DNA from: Cryptomeria japonica
Lineage: Eukaryota > Streptophyta > Pinopsida > Cupressales > Cupressaceae
Reading direction: 5' to 3'
DNA length: 64,000 nt
Assembly (NCBI RefSeq): GCF_030272615.1
Contig: NC_081408.1
Coordinates: 311,197,118 to 311,261,117, forward strand
The notes beneath the pieces were generated by a model. That model saw nothing but the letters and a program-made list of their open reading frames with translations, did no database searches and had not been told where the DNA came from. Shown in pieces: positions 47,740 to 59,035 of this stretch. A program made the position numbers and the translations under genes. The stretch's first letter is position 1; the number at the start of each line of letters is the position of its first letter.

Positions 47740-48800
47740 TACACATTAAGAGTCAAAATTTGCACATCGCACTTTAAAGTCCAATGTGCAAGGATAGAAC
47801 ATCTTTACTTGCATATCAAACTTTAAAGTCCGATGTGCAAATAGGGGAAAGTCATTGGCACATCGAACTTTAAAGTCCGATGTGCAAGTTGGGAAAAAAT
47901 CATTAGCACATCGGGCCTTAAAGTCAGATGTGCAAGTGTAGAACATTTACAAAAGACCAGCACATCAGACTTTAAAGTCCGATGTGCTAGTTGGTAGAAA
48001 AGCAACCAGTTGACATGTTAAAATTTAAAACATGACATGTCAACTGAAAAATCTCTCCCCTTGCATATCGGATTTTAAAGTTCGATATGTGAGGTTAACC
48101 CTCCTACATATCCAACTTTAAAATCTGATATGTGAGGGATCTCCATTGATTAGTCTGTATACTGGGCTTTAAAACCTAGTGTGCAGGCTAGGAGAAAGAA
48201 AGGATTAAAAGGGCAATTGGATTTTAAAGTCTGATTACCCTCGAAGACAACGACCAAGCAAAACCAAAAACAAAGGCAGAAAGGAAAGGGAAAACATGGA
48301 GGACAAGCAAAAACCTGAAATAAAACCAAAAAATGTACCTCAATTTGCCACGACAAGAGAAAAATCCAATGGAGACCTGATAAATCCATAAGGCCGGCAA
48401 GCGAGAATGAAGGAGGGAAAAGGAGGCATGCGCAGAGGGGAAAATGCAAATCAAAATGAAGAAATAAACCCCCAAAACTTAATAAATAAACCCCAAATTA
48501 GCAATTAATGCGATATTAATTACCAATCATGTAGTGTATGTCGGATTTTAATGTCCAACATGCAAGAATAAACCCTTGCAAGTCGGACTTTAAAGTCCGA
48601 TATGCAACTTTTTATCGGAAAACCTGCAGATTGGACTTTTAAAGTCCGAACTGTAGGGGAAGGATTACCTGCAGGTCAGACTTTAAAGTTTGATCAAAAC
48701 CCAAAGTTTGCACATCAGGTTTTAAAGTCTGATGTGCAATTACCTTATGAAAATAAAGAACCCTACAGGACGGACTTTAAAGTCCGACCTGCGGGTAAAA
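47740..48800. repeat. Array of 16 dyad-symmetric units, 5' LTR copy of E
   Basis: Units lie at 47759-47792, 47809-47840, 47857-47887, 47905-47936, 47958-47990, 48009-48044, 48060-48093, 48101-48136, 48152-48190, 48213-48238, 48534-48565, 48576-48607, 48622-48657, 48667-48696, 48707-48739 and 48760-48795. The best ones are near-perfect 32-36 bp palindromes with core ggactttaaagtcc. The arms change from unit to unit (gcacatc, gacatgt, gcatatc, cctgcag) while staying self-complementary. They occupy the U3 side of the LTR upstream of the long frame. Confidence 0.9.
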
Positions 48801-48968
48801 CTGCAAATCTTTAAAACTTAGAAAACAGTAAAATGAAAAGCGAAAAGCTAAATGAGCTAACCGACGAATTCAATCAAGCTCTCCCAAAGGTTGTAAGGTA
48901 CGAAATGGACCAGTTTTGTAGGGTTGCCTCATGATTTTGGCCATGGTGAAATCAAGGACCAAAAAATG

Positions 48969-49319
48969 AAAGATATTACCTTTAGTTTGATTACCAGTTG
49001 CAATCTCCAATCCAGTTCTCTTTATGATTTTGCATTTAGAATTCTTGAATTGTAACTGAAATCCCTTTTCAACTAATTGACCAACACTCAAAAGATTATG
49101 CTTCAAACCTTCAACATAATAAACATTGTTAGTATTGTGCTTACCATCCAAAGCTATAGTGCCTTTTCCTTTGATCAAACAAGCTTTATCATCCCCAAAT
49201 CTTACTAGACCTCCACTATATTCCTGAAAAGATAAGAATTTACTTTTATCACAGGTCATATGATGTGAACATCTAGAATCTATGATCCATTCATCATTTT
49301 CTTCAATTTTAGCTGCCAA
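48969..49319 (-). pseudogene. Element D protease region
   Basis: The motif W-I-I-D-S-R-C-S-H-H-M-T lies at about 49285-49250; Gly of the D-S-G triad is Arg. F-G-D-D-K-A near 49195 and E-G-L-K-H-N-L-L-S-V near 49100 are conserved. The frame is open until it meets E at 48968. Confidence 0.82.
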
Positions 49320-50389
49320 GGCCTACTCTACCAGTGGAACAATAGGTGTTGGTTGATCTTCTTTTATTGCAACAAAATTCCATCCATTGTCTGTCGGTTC
49401 TTCATCAGAATCATCAGTAACTCCTTTATCAGCATAGTAAGAATATTTCTCTCTATTCTTCTTAATTTGTATCTTTGATATTTAGGGTTAGGCTTATATA
49501 TTCTTTGAGCTTCCTCTCTCAATCTTGCATGTATGTCAGGACATCTAGATGCCATATGACCAACTTTATTTCAATTAAAATAGTTAAATGGTGCTTTACC
49601 TTCATACTTACTTCCAACTGGACCTTTAGGCACTTGCCTTGCAAATAGTGCATCGAGTTCTTCTAGTTCTTCATTTTCCCTTCTGATATCTTCAAGTTCT
49701 CTTGCATAAAGTTCTTTCCAATCAGATTTGTTAGATGACGATGCTTTGAAGGATAAATCTATTTTAATTGTAGCAACAGGACCAAATTCCTCAAGCTCAA
49801 ATGCTAAAAGTTTTCCAACCAAGGTATCTCTAGATACTGATGTATTAGGCATTGTTCTCAACTCATTAATAGCAGTTACTTTCATTTTGTATGCCGGTGG
49901 GAATGCTCTTAAAACTTTAGAAACAATTTCATCTTCACTTAAGGATCCTCCACAACATTGTATTCCTAAAACAATTTCATTAACTCTTTCCATAAAAGCA
50001 TAAATTCTTTCATCTTCTTCCATATTGAAATTTTCATACTTGGCTTGGAAACATTTGAGTTTTGCAATTTTGACAGTGGTATCTCCTTCATTCAGTGTCT
50101 CCAATTTATCCCAAATATCTTTAGTAGTAGATCAGTCTGATAATGTCATGATTTATTGATTTTATAATGTGCTCAAAAGTGCTTCTCTTGCTTTGCAATC
50201 ATTTTATTGATCTTTACCCAATGTTGGTGGATTAGGTTTATTCAGTGTAGGACCAACATAGCCATTCTTTGTAACTTCCCATATGTCTCTTCCAATGCAA
50301 TACAGATGTGTCTCCATTCTGATCTTCCATATACCATAGTTAGTTCCATCAAGTTTTAGACTGTCCTTCCTGAAAATGTTAGTCGCCAT
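49320..50389 (-). pseudogene. Element D gag (broken)
   Basis: It begins M-A-T-N-I-F-R-K-D at 50389, with L-D-G-T-N-Y-G-I-W-K. After stops near 50205-50105 it continues open from 50104 to 49571 (L-E-T-L-N-E-G-D, V-L-R-A-F-P). The knuckle near 49580-49540 keeps G-H-M-A-S-R-C, but its first Cys is Tyr and its second is TGA. About 200 bases of linker lead to the protease. Confidence 0.82.
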
Positions 50390-50432
50390 AGGATCTCCTC
50401 AAGCTGTTAGGCTTCTACAAAAAGAGGACTCA

Positions 50433-50446
50433 GCTCTGATACCAAT
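50433..50446 (-). other. Element D primer-binding site (tRNA-iMet)
   Basis: Minus-strand attggtatcagagc adjoins the LTR end at 50447. Confidence 0.9.
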
Positions 50447-51502
50447 TCTTAGGACCCGGAAGGCAACTAAGAGGGAGGGTGAATTGGTTGTCTATGAATT
50501 TCAACCCAAATACAACTTAATCAAACTTGATATTTAATACCAGTAAATGAAACTTAATGTCGGTTAGCAGATTAACAGTTAATATCAATACTGGTGAAAC
50601 TTAATGCATAAAACAGAAAGAAAAACAACATCCACAACACATAACACAAAGATTTTAATGTGGAAACCCTGTAAGGGGAAAAACATGGTGGGAAACCTTA
50701 CCCATAATCAGATGATACTACTGCAGATAGTATGTGTATACAAGTTAGGTCTGCACATGCAGAAAGGCCAACCGCCCAGAGCGCACTGCTCAAATGGGAG
50801 TCACAATGACTACAGTAGGATGGTTAAATCCTAGAATAATGTATTGCTCAAAATAGCATCTCCAATGCTGGATTTAGTACCGGTTAAGCTCTGATAATCA
50901 CCTTCAAACCTTCCTTGAACCTTCTCTATGGTCTACTCATATGATCTTCAATATTTGCACATACCATGTTACAATACCATAACCTTACATACCATATACC
51001 ATATCCTTTATCTCATCAATTGAGATCTTACATATATACAAAATCTAAGACCAAATGTGTAGGTCAGCTCACTAAGAATGTTACAATAAAATCAATTACA
51101 AACAAGTCTAGATGCGATGCATCATGTCAGCTCAATACATTTACAACAATATCCAATCAATAAGTCATCTCCATAACGTATCATGCTGATTTGGAATAGA
51201 TAATGCATGCCGGTCCATAACTTAGACCAATTTGCCGGTAATAGAAAATATGTCAACTGGATTAGAACATTAACCAAAATACCAAAACCAAGTATCCTAA
51301 CCATGTCTTCGACATAATCAAGTGATCTGCAGATGATAAAATGTCATCCTTAGTGCCAGTGAAAAATATACTGGTGACTGTGCATAAGTCACTAAACATG
51401 TCGGTGAATACAATGTGTCGGTTCAACATAACCATAAATCTCCAGAAGGATATGTGTTGACATCAATGACAAAACTAATGCAACACATCCATGATACCAA
51501 TA
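50447..51502 (-). repeat. Element D 5' LTR (1,056 bp)
   Basis: It pairs with 21453-22513 with few indels. The outer end ...gataccaata has one change from the partner's ...ataccaaca and abuts the GGCTC duplication. Confidence 0.92.
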
Positions 51503-51750
51503 GGCTCCACATGGCATCACCATGGTCAATCACTCTGCTCACTAAAACACAATCGGTTCAAGCTTGAATCATTCAGCAAACTCATACAAGTACACACTTT
51601 TACTAGTAAGGCCTTCTTCTTTTGCTAACTAATAGTGCACACTATACCAGTAACACATCTTCACCTCCAATGGTTTGTGATAACTTTAACATTCTGCCTC
51701 TTCATCATACCAGATGACATCAATGATAATTTAATGCCAAAATGCCAACA
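51503..51750 (-). repeat. Element C 3' LTR, inner part
   Basis: This continues the C LTR broken at 21452; it matches 58449-58694 of the partner. It starts with the GGCTC that served as target for D and ends ...aatgccaaca at 51750. Confidence 0.9.
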
Positions 51751-52100
51751 ATCTCCCCCTTTGGCATTGGTGCCAACTTCTCTCAAGACTCTTCATACCG
51801 GTACATTTCTACCCTTTTGATGCAATGAAAAAGGGTATTGTGCACTCCCCCTTTGATCCATACCAAGCTCCTCTTGAACCACATGAAGCCTTCCTAGACA
51901 GATGACACAACTCCCAACTTGTGTCAGAGGTACTCAAAAGTTCTTACCGGTAATGGTTGGTGAAAATGTCTGCTACTTATTCTCTAGTAGGAACATAATC
52001 CATCCTTACCTCTTGTCATTCAACCTTCTCTCTGAGAAAGTGATACTTGATAGCAATGTGCTTTGTTCTAGAATGCATGACTAGATTCTTTGCTATGTTG
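51751..52100 (-). other. Element C polypurine tracts and 3' leader
   Basis: Minus-strand gccaaagggggagat (51751-51765) abuts the LTR and a second aaagggggag lies at about 51845-51856. No protein is seen; the RNase H ends upstream of it. Confidence 0.7.
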
Positions 52101-52615
52101 ATTGCACTCGAATTGTCAAATCAGATGAGAATAGGATCAGTGATGTCCACCTTTATGTCTTTGAGAGTCTGCTTCATCCAAAGCACCTGAGAGTAGCATG
52201 TATTAGCAACAATGTATTTAGCTTCAGCAGTAGATAGAGAGACTGAGTCCTACTTCTTGCTATGTCATGAGACCAACTAGTCACATAGAAAGTATGCACC
52301 ACCACTTGTGCTCTTTTGATCATTAATGCAACCTGCCCAATCAGCATCAGTGTATGCTTCCAAGATAAAACATCCTTGCTTAGGATACCACAAACCATAG
52401 CTAAGCATTCCTTGTAGGTACCTAAAAATTATGCTAACAACATTCATATGTGACTGTTTTGGTGCAGCTTGTAATCTTGCCACCATGCATACTGTGTGAA
52501 CAATATCGGGTCTTGAAGTAGTTAGGTACAATAGACTTCCTATAATGGATTTGTACAGAGTCTGATCCACCATCGATGATTCATCATTATTTCTCAATTT
52601 ACTATCCATCACCAT
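52101..52615 (-). pseudogene. Element C RNase H
   Basis: From the end of RT (G-S-L-L-Y-L-T-T-S-R-P-D near 52540) the domain has G-L-W-Y-P, A-Y-T-D-A-D-W-A-G and D-Q-K-S-T-S-G at 52400-52310. A frameshift at about 52280 follows, and then S-T-A-E-A-K-Y-I-V-A-like sequence near 52215 and the end near 52100. The first Asp of the active site is kept. Confidence 0.78.
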
Positions 52616-53400
52616 GGGGGTACTTACCGGTTTACAATCTTCCAGTTGAAATTTCTTCTACATCTCCTTTGCATACTTGATTTGTGAGATAAATATTCCT
52701 TTATCTTGCTATAATATCTACAAACCAAGAATGCATGTCAATTCACCAAGCATTGACATCTCAAATTTTGACTACATCTGATTAGCAAATTCTTTGTAGA
52801 GGGTGTCCTTGTTGCCTCCAAAGATAATGTCATCTACATACACAACCACAATGATCATGTGGTTCCCATCTTTCTTTATGTAGAAATTGCTATTTGCACT
52901 TCCCTTTTTCAATCCCTGCTCCTTCAAGTACTGATCTAATCTTGAATACCATGCTCTAGGAGCTTGCTTTAGACCATACAAGGCCTTCTTCAACTAGCAC
53001 ACAAATGTCTCATCATGTAGCAAAAAACCTTCTGGTTGCTTTGTGTACACTTCTTCCAAATTTCCATTTAGGAAGGCAAATTTTACATCCATTTGGTATA
53101 CTTTATAACCCTTGTAGGTAGAGTAGGCTAGAAACATTCTAATTGCTTCTAATCTAGCTACCAGTGCAAATGTTTCTTCAAAGTCAATCCCCTCTACTTG
53201 AGAGTATCCTTTGCATACTAGTCTAGCTTTATGCCTAACAATCTTACCTTCTTCATTCATCTTGTTCTGGTAGACCCATTTAGTGCCAATGATGTTCTTG
53301 TCTTCCAGTATAGGGACTAATTCCCAAGTCTTGTTCTTCTCAATCTATTGCAGTTCTTCTTCCATGGCATCCATCCATTCTTGTATTTTGCTTGTCTCAT
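52616..53400 (-). pseudogene. Element C reverse transcriptase
   Basis: Fingers (53260-52994) with [10 protein letters not shown] and [12 protein letters not shown] are followed by one stop. A frame of 73 codons comes next with G-L-K-Q-A-P-R-A-W-Y and the intact active-site box V-V-Y-V-D-D-I-I-F-G-G at about 52850. More stops lie between 52770 and 52616. Confidence 0.85.
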
Positions 53401-54560
53401 TGAATGTTTTGGTTTCAACTTCAGTCATGACGCAGAGGTTGACATGTTCATCATTCTGAGCAAGTCTTCTTCTAGTCTACACACCATCACTCTTATTTCC
53501 CATAATTTGCTCTTCTAGGTGGTTCAGCTATACATACCGGTTGGGGGCCTTCTTGGATGCTTCCTCTGGTTCTATGTCTGACTGAGCTTCATCATCTTCA
53601 TCACCGAAGTTATCATACTAGTTGATCTATGGTTGACATCCTTTGTGCATATCCTCATCAATTCTTACATGCACACTCTCAATGACTCTTGGTCTTTTGT
53701 TGTAGCATTTGTAGGCCTTGGTGTTAGAAGAGTAACTAAGGAAGATTCCTTCATCACTCCTAGAGTCAAAACTTCCTAGACCATCCATGTCTTTCTTGAT
53801 AAAGCACTTGCTTCCAAATACTTTGAAGTATTTGACCGAAGGCTTTCTGTCATACCACACCTCATAATGTGTCATTATATTGTTTATTCTTAATTGAACC
53901 TAGTTCAAAGTATATGCAATAGTATGAACAACTTCTTTCCAATATATGACTGGTAGTCTGGCCTCATTTAACATGGTTCTAGCCATCTCCTTGACTGTCC
54001 TGTTCTTCCTTTCTACCACACCATTTTTTTGTGGTGTCCTAGGAACTGAGTATTGCCTTCTAATTCCATGCTTTTTACAATAATCTTCAAACTCATTTGA
54101 AGTAAACTCTCCACCTCTGTCTGATCTTAGGCATTTTAACCTGTACCCACTTTCTTTCTCCACCATCTTTTGAAATATCTCGAATCTTTCAAATGCTTGT
54201 GATTTATCTTGCAGGAAGGTGACCCATGTCATTCTTGAGTAGTCATCAATGAAGAGCATAAAGTATCTTTCACCTGCAAGTTCTCTTATTCTAGTTGGAC
54301 CACACAGATCTATATGCACGATTTCAAGTGGTCTTGAGGTGTTGTGCTCTTTTGTCCTGAAGCTCACTTTATTTTTCTTAACTTTTACACATTTATCACA
54401 AAATGTTCTTACTGGTTTGATGATGGGTGGAATATTCCTCACACACCCCTTTTTTCTTATTGTCACTAGGTTATCAAAGTTTATGTGGCCTAACCTTTGG
54501 TGCCATAGCCAACTTTCATCTACTCATCCTATCATACATTGGGACTCATAGCATTCCTTC
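53401..54560 (-). pseudogene. Element C integrase (core open, catalytic triad kept)
   Basis: The pre-integrase zinc part (W-L-W-H-Q-R-L near 54510) follows a stop. An open 188-codon frame (54466-53900) contains all three catalytic positions: H-I-D-L-C-G-P, L-R-S-D-R-G-G-E-F and N-G-V-V-E-R-K-N-R. The C-terminal part (53875-53627) has S-K-C-F-I-K-K-D. It is the only integrase core in the window without a stop or a lost catalytic residue. Confidence 0.87.
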
Positions 54561-54599
54561 AGATTATAAATGTTTCCATTTGTTCTCTTTCTTTCTTCC

Positions 54600-55060
54600 A
54601 TAGCTTGACCGATATTGTCTTTCTTTATCTGGCAACTAGTTGAGTCAAAGGTGAATTTGTAACCTTTGTCACACATCTAACTCACACTCAGCAGATTGTG
54701 CTTAAGGCCTTCCACATAATATACATCATGTGCCTTCAATTTTCCATCAATGCTTACAGTGCCTTTTCCCTTTATTTTGATGGAAGATTTGTCTCCAAAC
54801 CTTACTGAACCAGCATTCCAGTCTTCAAGTTTGATGAATTTCATTTTGTCACCAGTCATATGGTTTGAGCAACCACTATCTACAACCCATAGATTTTTCC
54901 TTTCAATATGTAAGGCAATTTGTATTATGAGACTTGATTCTGCCTTTTCCTTTTCTTTCTCAACCCAAATTAGTTTGGTATCCTTCTTCTTGTCAGTTGC
55001 TATATTGTGCTCAGGTTCAATTACTGGCTCTTGATCAGGATTTGTCTTCTTCTGCTTGAT
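54600..55060 (-). pseudogene. Element C protease region
   Basis: It has W-V-V-D-S-G-C-S-N-H-M-T near 54885-54850, F-G-D-K-S-S and E-G-L-K-H-N-L-L-S-V near 54695. The catalytic D-S-G is intact. A TAG follows L-S-V-S. Confidence 0.8.
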
Positions 55061-57099
55061 CTTTTAGTTTTTACATAACTTTTCTATGTGTCCAAACTCT
55101 TGACAACTATAGAATTTTACATTTTTATTTAAGGGGACATCCTTATAATTATTGTAGGGTACCAGTTCATTCTTCCTACAATAAAAAATCTTATGACCAT
55201 ATCCATTGCACTGATAATAGACACCATTCATATCCCAGAGTGCTTTTCATAACTCATAGAGGGCTTATTGATTAATCTACAGTAAGCTATTCTATGCCCA
55301 AAATTGTTACATCGGTAATAGTAACCATGAAAGTTTGAAACATACCAGTTAGGTTGTTTTGGTCCTGAATGGAACTACCTCATTGGGAGTATTCCCTTCA
55401 TGTTGTTGAGTTTGGTGAATCCTTCATGGTCAACTCTTGCAGTTCTCCTTGGATTTGCATGTTGATATAAGAAATGTGGCCTTCGGTTCATTTTTGTATA
55501 CCGATTTGAGTGGCCATTTCCAACAACATCTGCATATGTCTTTTTGCCAGTATCCTTGCCTACAGTGAATGTCTTCTTTTCTTCACTTTTAATTGAAGAG
55601 GTGAACATTATTTCTTTGCTGGATTTATCTTTGTGGGTTGAAATTTGACCTTCTTCAAAGCCTAGGCCACCAGTGTCTCTAGATTGCTTCTGTTTGCTCA
55701 ACATCTTGTCTAAGGCCTTAGTGTTGCCTTCATACTTGCTCCTTATTTTTATTTGTTCCTTACTCTCTTCAAGCTCCTTTCTAAAATTTACTATTTCTTC
55801 TTCTAGCTCTTGATGCTCCTTTTCCTTCTTTGTCAGATCAGAGGTTGTAGCTTCACATATCCTCTTAGTTTCTTCCATCTGCAATTTCAAGTCATATATA
55901 AATTGACTGGACTCATTTAGGGATTGCTTCAAGAGATCTTGTTCATCTACTACAACAAGCTTAACCCTCTTGATTTCTCTTCTTGTTTTACTCAATTCCT
56001 CAATAGAACTGATAAGTTTACCTTCCGAGTCCACTTCAGCCTCAATATCCTCCTCTTCCTCATCTTAATCAAATGGCTCACCAAGTGCCATGAACAGGTT
56101 GATTTTTCTATCATTCTCATGGTAATCATCTTCTAATACATTTTCTTCATCTATCATATCATCCTCAATAGTATATAGATAGTTTTGATTTCAGTAGCCT
56201 CTCCTTCCTTGCTGGTAGTTGTTTCTTTCTCTATCTTTGTCGGTAGATTTTTTGAACTCTCTTGAATCATCTCCACCGGTTTCCATGTGAGGACAATTAG
56301 CAACAAAGTGTCCTACCTTCCCATAGTTGAAACATTTAAAGTGGTAGCTTTCCTTTATAATGGTCGGTTCCTCTTTTGAGCTTCTTGACAAAGTTTGCTA
56401 CTTTTGCATCAGATTCTTCACTAGATTCTTCATGAGTAGCTACTTCTTTCCCCTTTTTGGTGATGTTGAATGTTGCTTCTTTCCTTGAGGAAGTATCACC
56501 AATTGTTCTCATCTCAGAGGCTGCTAATGAACCAAATAACTCATCCATTGTAAAAGTCTTCAGATCCTTGGCTTTTTCTATGGAAGACACCTTAGTATCA
56601 TACTTGGGTGTGAGAGATCTAAGTACCTTCTTGACAAGAATCTCATCTGCAATCTCCTCTCCATGTCCTCTAATAGTATTCACATTTTCATCAAATCTAT
56701 GAAGATAGTCTACAATCTTTTCATCATCTTTCATTTTGATGCTTTCAAGTTGGCCCCTTAGTGCTTGCAGCTTGGCTCTTTGACTTTTGCATCTCCTTCA
56801 AACAACCTGTGCAATTTATCCCAATTCTCCTTTGCTAAAACACAATGCATGGCTTTGATAAATTCATTATCACATAGTCCACTCAAGATAGCATGTTTGG
56901 CCTTTGCATTATTCTCATACTCCTTTTTGGCATCCAGATCACTGGGAGGAGCATTAGGAACAACTTACCCATTCTTGACAGACATCGACACATCAAAACC
57001 CAGGGAGGAAATATGGGTCTCCATTCTTCTGCTCCAGAAGGCATAGTTGGATCCATCAAACATAGGGGATTTTGAGGAAGCTGACTTATTTCTTGCCAT
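55061..57099 (-). pseudogene. Element C gag with coiled coil and several zinc knuckles (broken)
   Basis: ATG is at 57099. The capsid part has F-D-G-S-N-Y-A-F-W near 57060 and A-I-L-S-G-L near 56885, with several stops and a frameshift near 56760. A CCHC-like knuckle (C-F-N-Y-G-K-V-G-H-F-V-A-N-C, second Cys replaced by Tyr) is at about 56290-56335. A long coiled coil (56034-55700) ends in G-L-G-F-E-E-G. Further knuckle-like blocks with G-H-R-I and G-H-x-E lie at 55340-55080. A Gag of this build is known in the Sirevirus group of copia; assignment is tentative. Confidence 0.75.
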
Positions 57100-57151
57100 T
57101 ATGTTCAAAGTCCATAATCTACCCAAGGTTTAAAGATAACCAAGAACCTAT

Positions 57152-57165
57152 GCTCTGATACCAAT
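57152..57165 (-). other. Element C primer-binding site (tRNA-iMet)
   Basis: Minus-strand attggtatcagagc adjoins the LTR at 57166. Confidence 0.9.
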
Positions 57166-57710
57166 TGTTGAACATAAAGTACCACTGAGAGGGGGGTGAA
57201 TCAGTGGTTTCTAAACTTTTTGACTTTAAAATCAACTTCAGAATATCAGTTATCCACTTAAACACTAAACAATCAAACTGGTAGAACAAGAAAGAAAGAC
57301 AAAGAGATCAATCACACAAATGTAGCTCTCAACACAAGATTTATGAGGAAAACCCAATGTGGGAAAAACCTCAATGAGAAAAGTTGCTGGAGACTACGAC
57401 TCCAATCTAGCCTCATAGGTAAAACACTAAATTACAAAGATTTAGGGCACCAACCCAAGGAGAACCAACCCCTTCACTTTTAGGGTACCAACCCAAGGAG
57501 CAGCAACCCCTGCACCAAGCTTCAACTTGGTGATGTATATTGAAATACTATTTGAATACAATTAAGGCTTCTTGTTGCAAATGAATTCTGCAACTCTTTG
57601 ATCAAATAACTCACTACCGGTTGACAGTCTTTTCTCCTCCACTGAATCTCACACTACCGGTTGTGAGATTACATTATTTGACTCTCGGCCTCTTTTATCT
57701 CTCTCTCTCA

Positions 57711-57752
<42 letters not shown>

Positions 57753-58694
57753 GTCTCTCAACACACTATGTCACACTTGGATTCTATCGGCTCTGCCACA
57801 CCTTGTCGGTTTAGCTTAACTATGAAACTACAGTTATCCTAGTACTCAATCACTACCGGTAGAACCCTCTCACCGGTATGCTTGCTCACTTACTATGTAG
57901 CTCTCTTAGAATAATTTTTAAGGATAGAAATTCTTCTCTTTCCCTTAATCTATCTTTTCTCTTCCTCTTCTCTGTAGCATAAAAAATGCTCTATCTCGAG
58001 CTCCTTTCCTTATACCATGGTTTCCCACCAAAAAGCCATTCAAATTTAGAGTAGTTAGGGTTTTCTCTTCCAGACACAATCTTTATGAGATCTGATCCAG
58101 TCTGTCTTGGATTGATCACTTGTACTCTAGGGATGTATCTGTACACTCTTTCCATTCCCCAATGCATACTTGCTGAATATAGCAATCTCGAACAAGATTT
58201 CCTGCCTTGAAATCTATTGACTCATAAAATGCTTCAGTTGTTTCCTTTTCGAGGTCTTCTTGAATTGGATTTCCTTTGCATTGATCCAAGCACCAACTAC
58301 TCCCTAATCTTCCTCTATCATTCTTTCTTCCTTGAGCCACATCGGTTAGTTACAATCCCATGATTTGTGGCTATTTTATTTATGTCAACTAACCATTTCA
58401 CCAACTGTGTCGATGGTGACTTTATCAACCTCTGCATATTTTCCACCTCGGCTCCACATGGCATCACTATGGTCAATCACTCTTCTCACTGACACATAGT
58501 CGGTTCAAGCTTGAATCATTCAAAAAACTCATACTGATACACACTTTTACTAGTAAGTCCTTATTCTGCTAACCGACAGTGCACACTATATCGGTAACAT
58601 ATCTTCACGTCTAGTGATTTGTGATAACTTTAACATTCTACCTCTTTATCATACTGGTTGACATCAATGACAATTTAATGCCAAAATGCCATCA
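57166..58694 (-). repeat. Element C 5' LTR (1,529 bp)
   Basis: This is the uninterrupted LTR of C; its partner totals 1,537 bp when the D insertion is removed. It contains the copia box (57350-57395), a short direct repetition caacccaagga[g] (57451-57505) and the TC/AC microsatellite. Confidence 0.92.
57695..57748. repeat. (TC)n(AC)n microsatellite, short allele
   Basis: About five TC units and about 18 AC units, at the place of the much longer compound repeat in the partner LTR (20661-20748). Confidence 0.92.
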
Positions 58695-58699
58695 AAGAT

Positions 58700-59035
58700 A
58701 AGTTGTGTAAGGAATTTGCTAACAATATGAAGAATGAATTTGAGATGTCTATGATTGGGGAAATGAAATTCTTCTTAGGTTTACAGAATACTCAAACTGA
58801 TAAAGGTATTTTCATCTGTCAAACTAAGTATGCTAGAGAGTTATTGAAGAAATTTGGTTTGGAAAACTCTAAACCGATTGGTACTCCTATGGTTACAAGT
58901 GAGAAATTGATAAGAAAAGATGTTTCTGCACTGGTAAATCCTACAAGATACATATCTATGACTGGAGGTCTTCTTTATTTGACTCAAACTAGGCTTGACA
59001 TAATGAATGTTGATTGTATTGCATCTATATTTTAG
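58700..59035 (+). pseudogene. Element B RT, 3' part
   Basis: It resumes right after the AAGAT duplication with K-L-C-K-E-F-A-N and contains M-S-M-I-G-E-M-K-F-F-L-G-L-Q, F-I-C-Q-T-K-Y and G-G-L-L-Y-L-T-Q-T-R. It is open for 112 codons and ends with a TAG near 59034. Confidence 0.87.

Larger units (their letters stand above)
42990..48961 (-). repeat. Element E 5' LTR (5,972 bp)
   Basis: This is the complete copy of the giant LTR. On the minus strand it has the start tggtccttgatttcacc near 48961, the palindrome array (48800-47740), then the long frame (47502-43780). The tail follows, with the terminal hairpin and ...ttcacccaaca at 42990, next to the primer site. Confidence 0.9.
25166..48963 (-). 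mobile_element. Element E: giant-LTR Tat/Ogre-like Ty3/gypsy element, TSD AAATG
   Basis: It has two very long LTRs (25166-30040 and 42990-48961), a primer site resembling tRNA-Arg, Tat-type gag, protease, an extra RNase H, RT, RNase H and integrase. The duplication AAATG occurs at 25161-25165 and 48964-48968; two extra A's at 48962-48963 leave the right end uncertain by a base or two. It is inserted in the pol of D, between G-N-I-F-H and the next codons. F is inserted between its gag and protease. No chromodomain is seen. Confidence 0.88.
21453..51502 (-). mobile_element. Element D: copia retrotransposon split by the E nest
   Basis: Its LTRs are 21453-22513 and 50447-51502. It sits in the 3' LTR of C. 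The flanks are GTCTC (21448-21452) and GGCTC (51503-51507), and the intact C LTR has ggctc at this site, so the left duplication copy has one mutation. Gag and protease lie at 48969-50389, and integrase, RT and part of RNase H at 22821-25160, with E between. Proteins are of the same family as those of B. Confidence 0.92.
20164..58694 (-). mobile_element. Element C: full copia retrotransposon split by the D nest, TSD AAGAT
   Basis: Outer ends are tgttgaacac at 20164 and ...gccatca at 58694. The exact duplication AAGAT occupies 20159-20163 and 58695-58699 and restores the RT of B. The 5' LTR is 57166-58694; the 3' LTR is 20164-21452 plus 51503-51750, divided by D. The internal region (51751-57165) carries gag, protease, integrase, RT and RNase H on the minus strand. 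Its integrase and RT are the best preserved in the window, so C is younger than B or better conserved. Confidence 0.92.

Noticed and set aside
47740-48800. The palindrome array as a CRISPR-like array
   Set aside because: Units vary in sequence, there is no constant repeat with unique spacers, and the setting is a plant LTR.
25166-48961. The 25-30 kb and 43-49 kb similarity as a segmental duplication
   Set aside because: The copies are direct repeats with TG...CA ends, flanking AAATG duplications, a primer site and a gypsy interior, so they are LTRs of one element.
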